Assembly (NCBI GenBank): GCA_034436335.1
Contig: DAOTVO010000033.1
Coordinates: 1 to 30,130, forward strand
DNA: 30,130 bases
Direction of reading: 5' to 3'
Origin: UBA877 sp034436335
GTDB taxonomy: Bacteria; Chloroflexota; Anaerolineae; Anaerolineales; Villigracilaceae
Below the pieces are notes generated by a model, which saw only the letters and a list, made by a program, of their open reading frames with translations, was not told where the DNA came from and did not search any database. Positions 28,316-30,130 of the stretch are shown one piece after another. The translations under genes and the position numbers were made by a program. The number at the start of each line of letters is the position of its first letter. Positions within the stretch are counted from its first letter, which is position 1.

Positions 28316-29923
28316 ATGACCACAAAATATCTCTTCTTCACCGGAGGTGTCGTCTCCTCCGTCGGCAAAGGCGTAACCGCCGCCGCCACCGGCCTGCTGC
28401 TCAAGGAGCGCGGCTTCCGTATCACCGTCCAGAAACTCGACCCGTACATCAACGTGGACCCCGGCACGATGTCCCCCTATCAACACGGCGAAGTGTACGT
28501 TCTCGACGACGGCGCGGAAACGGACCTCGACCTGGGCCACTACGAACGTTTCATAGACATCCGTCTGCGGCGCTTCTCGAACTTCACCACCGGTCAGGTC
28601 TATGCGGAGGTCATCAGCAACGAACGGCGCGGCGACTACCTCGGCGGGACGATTCAAGTCATTCCGCACATCACTAACGAAATCAAGCGCCGCATCGGGC
28701 TGGCCGCCCGCGAAACCAACGCCGAAGTGGTGCTTATCGAAGTCGGCGGCACGGTAGGCGATATTGAGTCCCAGCCGTTCCTTGAATCGCTGCGTCAGTT
28801 GCGCAATGAAGTGGGGCGCGAGAACGTGGCCTTCATTCACGTCACCTGGCTGCCCTACATCGGCGCGACGCAGGAACTGAAGACCAAGCCCACCCAGCAC
28901 TCGGTGGCTGCACTGCGCTCGATTGGTATTTCGCCCAACATGATTATCGCCCGCTCCGACTATCCGGTGGACGAAAGTTTGCGCGACAAAATTGCCCTCT
29001 TCTGCGATGTGGACAAGCGCGCCGTCGTACCGATGGTCACCACGCCGGTACTATACGAGGTGCCGCTCCTGCTCGAAAAAGCCGGCGTAGCCGATTACCT
29101 GATGGAAAAACTTAATCTGAAACCATCTGTCAAACCAAACTGGTCGGCTTGGGAAGACCTGGTTGCGCGCGTCAAGAAGCCCAAGCCCTCGGTCAAGATT
29201 GCGCTGGTAGGCAAGTATGTGGAACTCAAAGACGCCTATATGTCGGTGCGCGAGGCGCTCAAACACGCCGCCCTGGCGGAGGATGTGGAAGTGGAAATTC
29301 AGTGGGTTCACTCCGCCGACCTGGAAAAAGGCAAGGGCTGGGACGTGGTGCGTTTGGCGGACGGCATTCTCGTCCCCGGCGGGTTTGGCTCACGCGGCAC
29401 GGAGGGCAAAATCCAGGCTGCCAAATACGCCCGCGAGAACAAAGTCCCCTATCTTGGTCTGTGTCTGGGGATGCAGTTGATGTGCATCGAGTTCGCCCGC
29501 AACGTGCTCGGCTATGAGGACGCCAATTCAACCGAGTTCGACCGCTCGAGCACCCACCCGGTCATTGACCTGATGCTCGACCAGCGCTCCATCACAGACA
29601 TGGGCGGGACAATGCGCCTGGGTTTGTATCCGTGCGTCCTCCAGCCGGGAACGCGCGCCGCCGAAGTTTACGGGCAGCCCCAGGTTGAAGAACGCCACCG
29701 CCACCGCTGGGAGGTCAACAATGCTTATCGCCGCGCCTTCGAGGAGGCCGGAATGGTGTTTTCGGGCCTTTCGCCGGACGGGAAACTGGTGGAAATCGCC
29801 GAAATCAAAGACCACCCCTATATGGTCGGCTCGCAGTTTCACCCGGAATTTCTCTCCCGCCCCATGCGTCCGCATCCACTCTTTGTGGGATTGATTCGGG
29901 CGGCGAAGAAAAAAATGGCATGA
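28316..29923 (+). CDS. pyrG: CTP synthase
   Basis: Converts UTP to CTP using ATP and ammonia from glutamine. The 535-residue protein is full length: synthetase domain with FTGGVVSSVGKGVTAA (P-loop), KLDPYINVDPGTMSPYQHGEV and EVGGTVGDIES; glutaminase domain with GLCLGMQ, nucleophile Cys383, and the H509-P-E511 pair in QFHPEFLSRP. ATG 28316 is chosen because AGGAG is 5 nt before it and the family alignment (MTTKYLFFTGG) starts there; an in-frame extension to 28175 is rejected. It is separated from the Roadblock gene by two hairpins. With guaB nearby, the region holds two nucleotide-synthesis enzymes, though not in one tight operon. Confidence 0.99.
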   Translation: MTTKYLFFTGGVVSSVGKGVTAAATGLLLKERGFRITVQKLDPYINVDPGTMSPYQHGEVYVLDDGAETDLDLGHYERFIDIRLRRFSNFTTGQVYAEVISNERRGDYLGGTIQVIPHITNEIKRRIGLAARETNAEVVLIEVGGTVGDIESQPFLESLRQLRNEVGRENVAFIHVTWLPYIGATQELKTKPTQHSVAALRSIGISPNMIIARSDYPVDESLRDKIALFCDVDKRAVVPMVTTPVLYEVPLLLEKAGVADYLMEKLNLKPSVKPNWSAWEDLVARVKKPKPSVKIALVGKYVELKDAYMSVREALKHAALAEDVEVEIQWVHSADLEKGKGWDVVRLADGILVPGGFGSRGTEGKIQAAKYARENKVPYLGLCLGMQLMCIEFARNVLGYEDANSTEFDRSSTHPVIDLMLDQRSITDMGGTMRLGLYPCVLQPGTRAAEVYGQPQVEERHRHRWEVNNAYRRAFEEAGMVFSGLSPDGKLVEIAEIKDHPYMVGSQFHPEFLSRPMRPHPLFVGLIRAAKKKMA

Positions 29924-29974
29924 TGCTGTGATATAGTATTACTGTGATGAAAACTACTACCTTTCCAAAATAAT

Positions 29975-30003
29975 GCTGATAAGTTCATCGCCTCTGGTAC
30001 ACT
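29975..30003 (+). promoter_or_regulatory. Weak candidate promoter for the transposase gene
   Basis: GCTGAT (29975-29980), 17 nt, TACACT (29998-30003). Both hexamers match the consensus only partly. Confidence 0.3.
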
Positions 30004-30033
30004 GTGGGCAAACAGGCAATTCAGGAGAGAGCG

Positions 30034-30130
30034 ATGGCAAACAAAATTTACATTGTTGATTTGACGGACAATGAACGGGCTGCGTTGCTGAAATTGATTC
30101 AAAATGGTAAGCAGTCCTCGCGCAAGGTCA
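30034..30130 (+). CDS. Probable IS630-family transposase, N-terminus only
   Basis: The 32 codons present begin MANKIYIVDLTDNERAALLK and continue LIQNGKQSSRKV, which matches the usual opening of IS630-family transposases (V-x-L-[ST]-x-x-E-[RK]-x-x-L-x-x-[LI]-[IV]-x-x-G-x-x-x-[AS]-R-[KR]). AGGAG (30023-30027) is 6 nt before the ATG. The sequence is visibly richer in A/T than the flanking genes, fitting recent arrival. The left end of the element must lie in 29924-30033 but I cannot fix its inverted repeat without the right end. The catalytic DDE region is outside the window. Confidence 0.75.
   Translation, partial: MANKIYIVDLTDNERAALLKLIQNGKQSSRKV

Overview
The window is GC-rich bacterial chromosome, most likely from a Chloroflexota bacterium of the Anaerolineae type. 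This is inferred from the protein style (secreted proteins with Thr/Pro-rich stalks, small lipoproteins, a Roadblock protein, a gene pair I know only as hypothetical proteins) and from abundant decayed palindromic intergenic repeats; no search was possible. Nearly all space is coding, in short overlapping operons, and the gene set is mostly housekeeping.

Layout. Positions 1-4785 are a minus-strand block: two uncharacterised, translationally coupled genes, a tRNA-Arg(TCT) only 7 bases behind them, then a stress operon of thiol peroxidase, Hsp20 and Lon (Lon runs off the left edge). Positions 4904-8547 are a plus-strand operon with 1-4 nt junctions: GT4 glycosyltransferase, YraN, MiaA and a GNAT-like acyltransferase. 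A ZIP metal transporter follows. A MarR regulator (clear sigma-A-type promoter) leads an operon with a heterodimeric ABC exporter, closed by a strong terminator at 14453-14484. Positions 14505-16863 hold a small secreted protein and a two-component system. Positions 17314-24943 are minus-strand: pth, mfd, two related lipoproteins and uvrB. Right of a secreted Ig-like protein lies plus-strand guaB, a small membrane protein, a Roadblock protein and pyrG. The right edge enters the start of a probable IS630-family transposase.

The most interesting signals are between genes. (1) Two copies of a miniature inverted-repeat element (17089-17256 and 27635-27774) share sequence and GTAACTGCC ends, and each is flanked by its own exact 8-bp target duplication; the ends and duplication size fit a non-autonomous IS66-like element. 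One sits in the tail of the uvrB terminator, the other in the leader of the Roadblock gene. (2) The response-regulator promoter and the nearby secreted-protein promoter both carry CTTTAC-N5-CTTTAC exactly 10 nt before the -10 hexamer, so the two-component system probably controls itself and the secreted protein. (3) uvrB has a GAAC-N4-GTTC palindrome next to its -10, matching the Gram-positive-type LexA/SOS box. (4) Heptameric tandem repeats occur inside mfd and between pth and the next gene. The best candidate for an undescribed protein system is the conserved-looking pair at 2769-4785, although its function cannot be read from sequence alone.
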